From Clusia tigrina (taxonomy: Eukaryota; Arthropoda; Insecta; Diptera; Clusiidae): a DNA stretch of 64,000 nt. A program made the translations under genes and the position numbers. Below are positions 63,583 to 64,000 of this stretch, piece by piece. The notes beneath the pieces were generated by a model. It was given only the letters and a program-made list of their open reading frames with translations. It did not search any database and was not told the origin of the DNA. How positions within the stretch are numbered: position 1 is the stretch's first letter; every line of letters starts with the position of its first letter. Location of the stretch: NCBI GenBank assembly GCA_920105625.2, contig OV050030.1, positions 94,432,652-94,496,651 on the forward strand. The letters are read 5' to 3'.

Positions 63583-64000
63583 AATTAATATTTATATAAG
63601 CTCTGGCTGCCAGGGCTATCGGCTTACGATAAAGGAGATTTTATATAATAAGAAAAAAGGAAATTCAATTGTATTTAAATTTTTAGTTGTAGAAAACTGT
63701 ATATTGTATAAATATTTTCATGAGAGGGGGATGAATGAACTTTTAAAGGGTTTTTATTTTGGAATACTATATTTCAGATGGTGGAAATAGAGGGGCAGGC
63801 AAAAAGGAGATGTGAGATGCTGAGAGGTGAATTATTGCGGAAGCAATATCAGGGTCGAGGACCCTTTTTAAAAAGATGCATGTGGGATATTAGCATGTGG
63901 CCCAATCGAATTCGAGTGTAGCATTTGTTCATGGTGATAGATGTTGTGTGAGGAAGGATCAGAGTGGCTCTTGCATGGTTGATCCTTTTATAAGGGTGGT
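63583..64000. other. Unassigned
   Basis: No gene or element recognised. The 93-codon frame 63,509-63,790 has no motif. Confidence 0.5.

Overview
The window is a eukaryotic, transposon-dense stretch. It most likely comes from a dipteran insect; a tephritid-like or other acalyptrate fly is my inference, drawn from the mix of Helitron, Jockey/LOA, BEL/Pao and gypsy/errantivirus families and from a primer-binding site that matches the fly tRNA-Tyr 3' end. I found no host gene, tRNA gene, rRNA gene or CRISPR array. Almost every base that can be assigned belongs to a broken mobile element, a solo LTR, a TA microsatellite or an old interspersed repeat.

Layout. 0-1.8 kb: a Helitron helicase tail ending at CTAG, a (TA)n array, and the 3' part of a LOA-like non-LTR element. 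1.8-4.9 kb: a Helitron on the minus strand with a recognisable 5' TC terminus. 4.9-6.0 kb: a solo LTR with tandem hairpins. 6.0-8.7 kb: a plus-strand Helitron whose last 774 bp are a near-identical twin of the window start, followed by a (TA)n array. 9.2-21.6 kb and 23.9-27.6 kb: two arms of a large inverted duplication (Helitron N-terminus, an unidentified ORF, a Jockey ORF2). Arm A is split by an 8.5 kb BEL/Pao element (12,978-21,489) with two LTRs, a tRNA-Tyr primer site and an 11-bp flanking duplication. Between the arms lie the 5' end of a SAP-domain-gag LTR element, another Helitron 3' end with (TA)n, and more Jockey sequence. 28.2-33.1 kb: an almost complete but dead Jockey-type element with an 11-bp target duplication, nested in an interspersed repeat that also carries an LTR. 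34.7-40.1 kb: scraps of a Harbinger transposase, a gypsy element and a Jockey RT. 40.6-44.2 kb: a decayed BEL element with an env-like ORF.

44.7-63.1 kb: an errantivirus block in which every internal coding region is on the minus strand. It holds two closely related gag-pol copies with env pieces, a third gag-PR fragment, and a mdg3-like gag/protease element with its 3' LTR. A solo LTR (47,664-49,043) lies in the opposite direction inside one copy. One LTR (51,804-52,118) has a polypurine tract on one side and a tRNA-Lys-type primer site on the other, so env is followed by a single LTR and then gag, head to tail. Both gag genes share an in-frame TAA and, 98 codons later, a UUUUUUA slippery heptamer leading into protease in the -1 frame.

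The most interesting signal is a set of tandem hairpin arrays in the transcribed part of these LTRs. At 48.55-48.80 kb four hairpins keep an almost identical 19-nt loop while their stems differ by compensatory changes. A second LTR (54.5-54.75 kb) has hairpins with a related loop on its transcribed strand and different stems. Further arrays lie at 54.11-54.26 kb and 5.14-5.48 kb. I do not know a described element that matches this.
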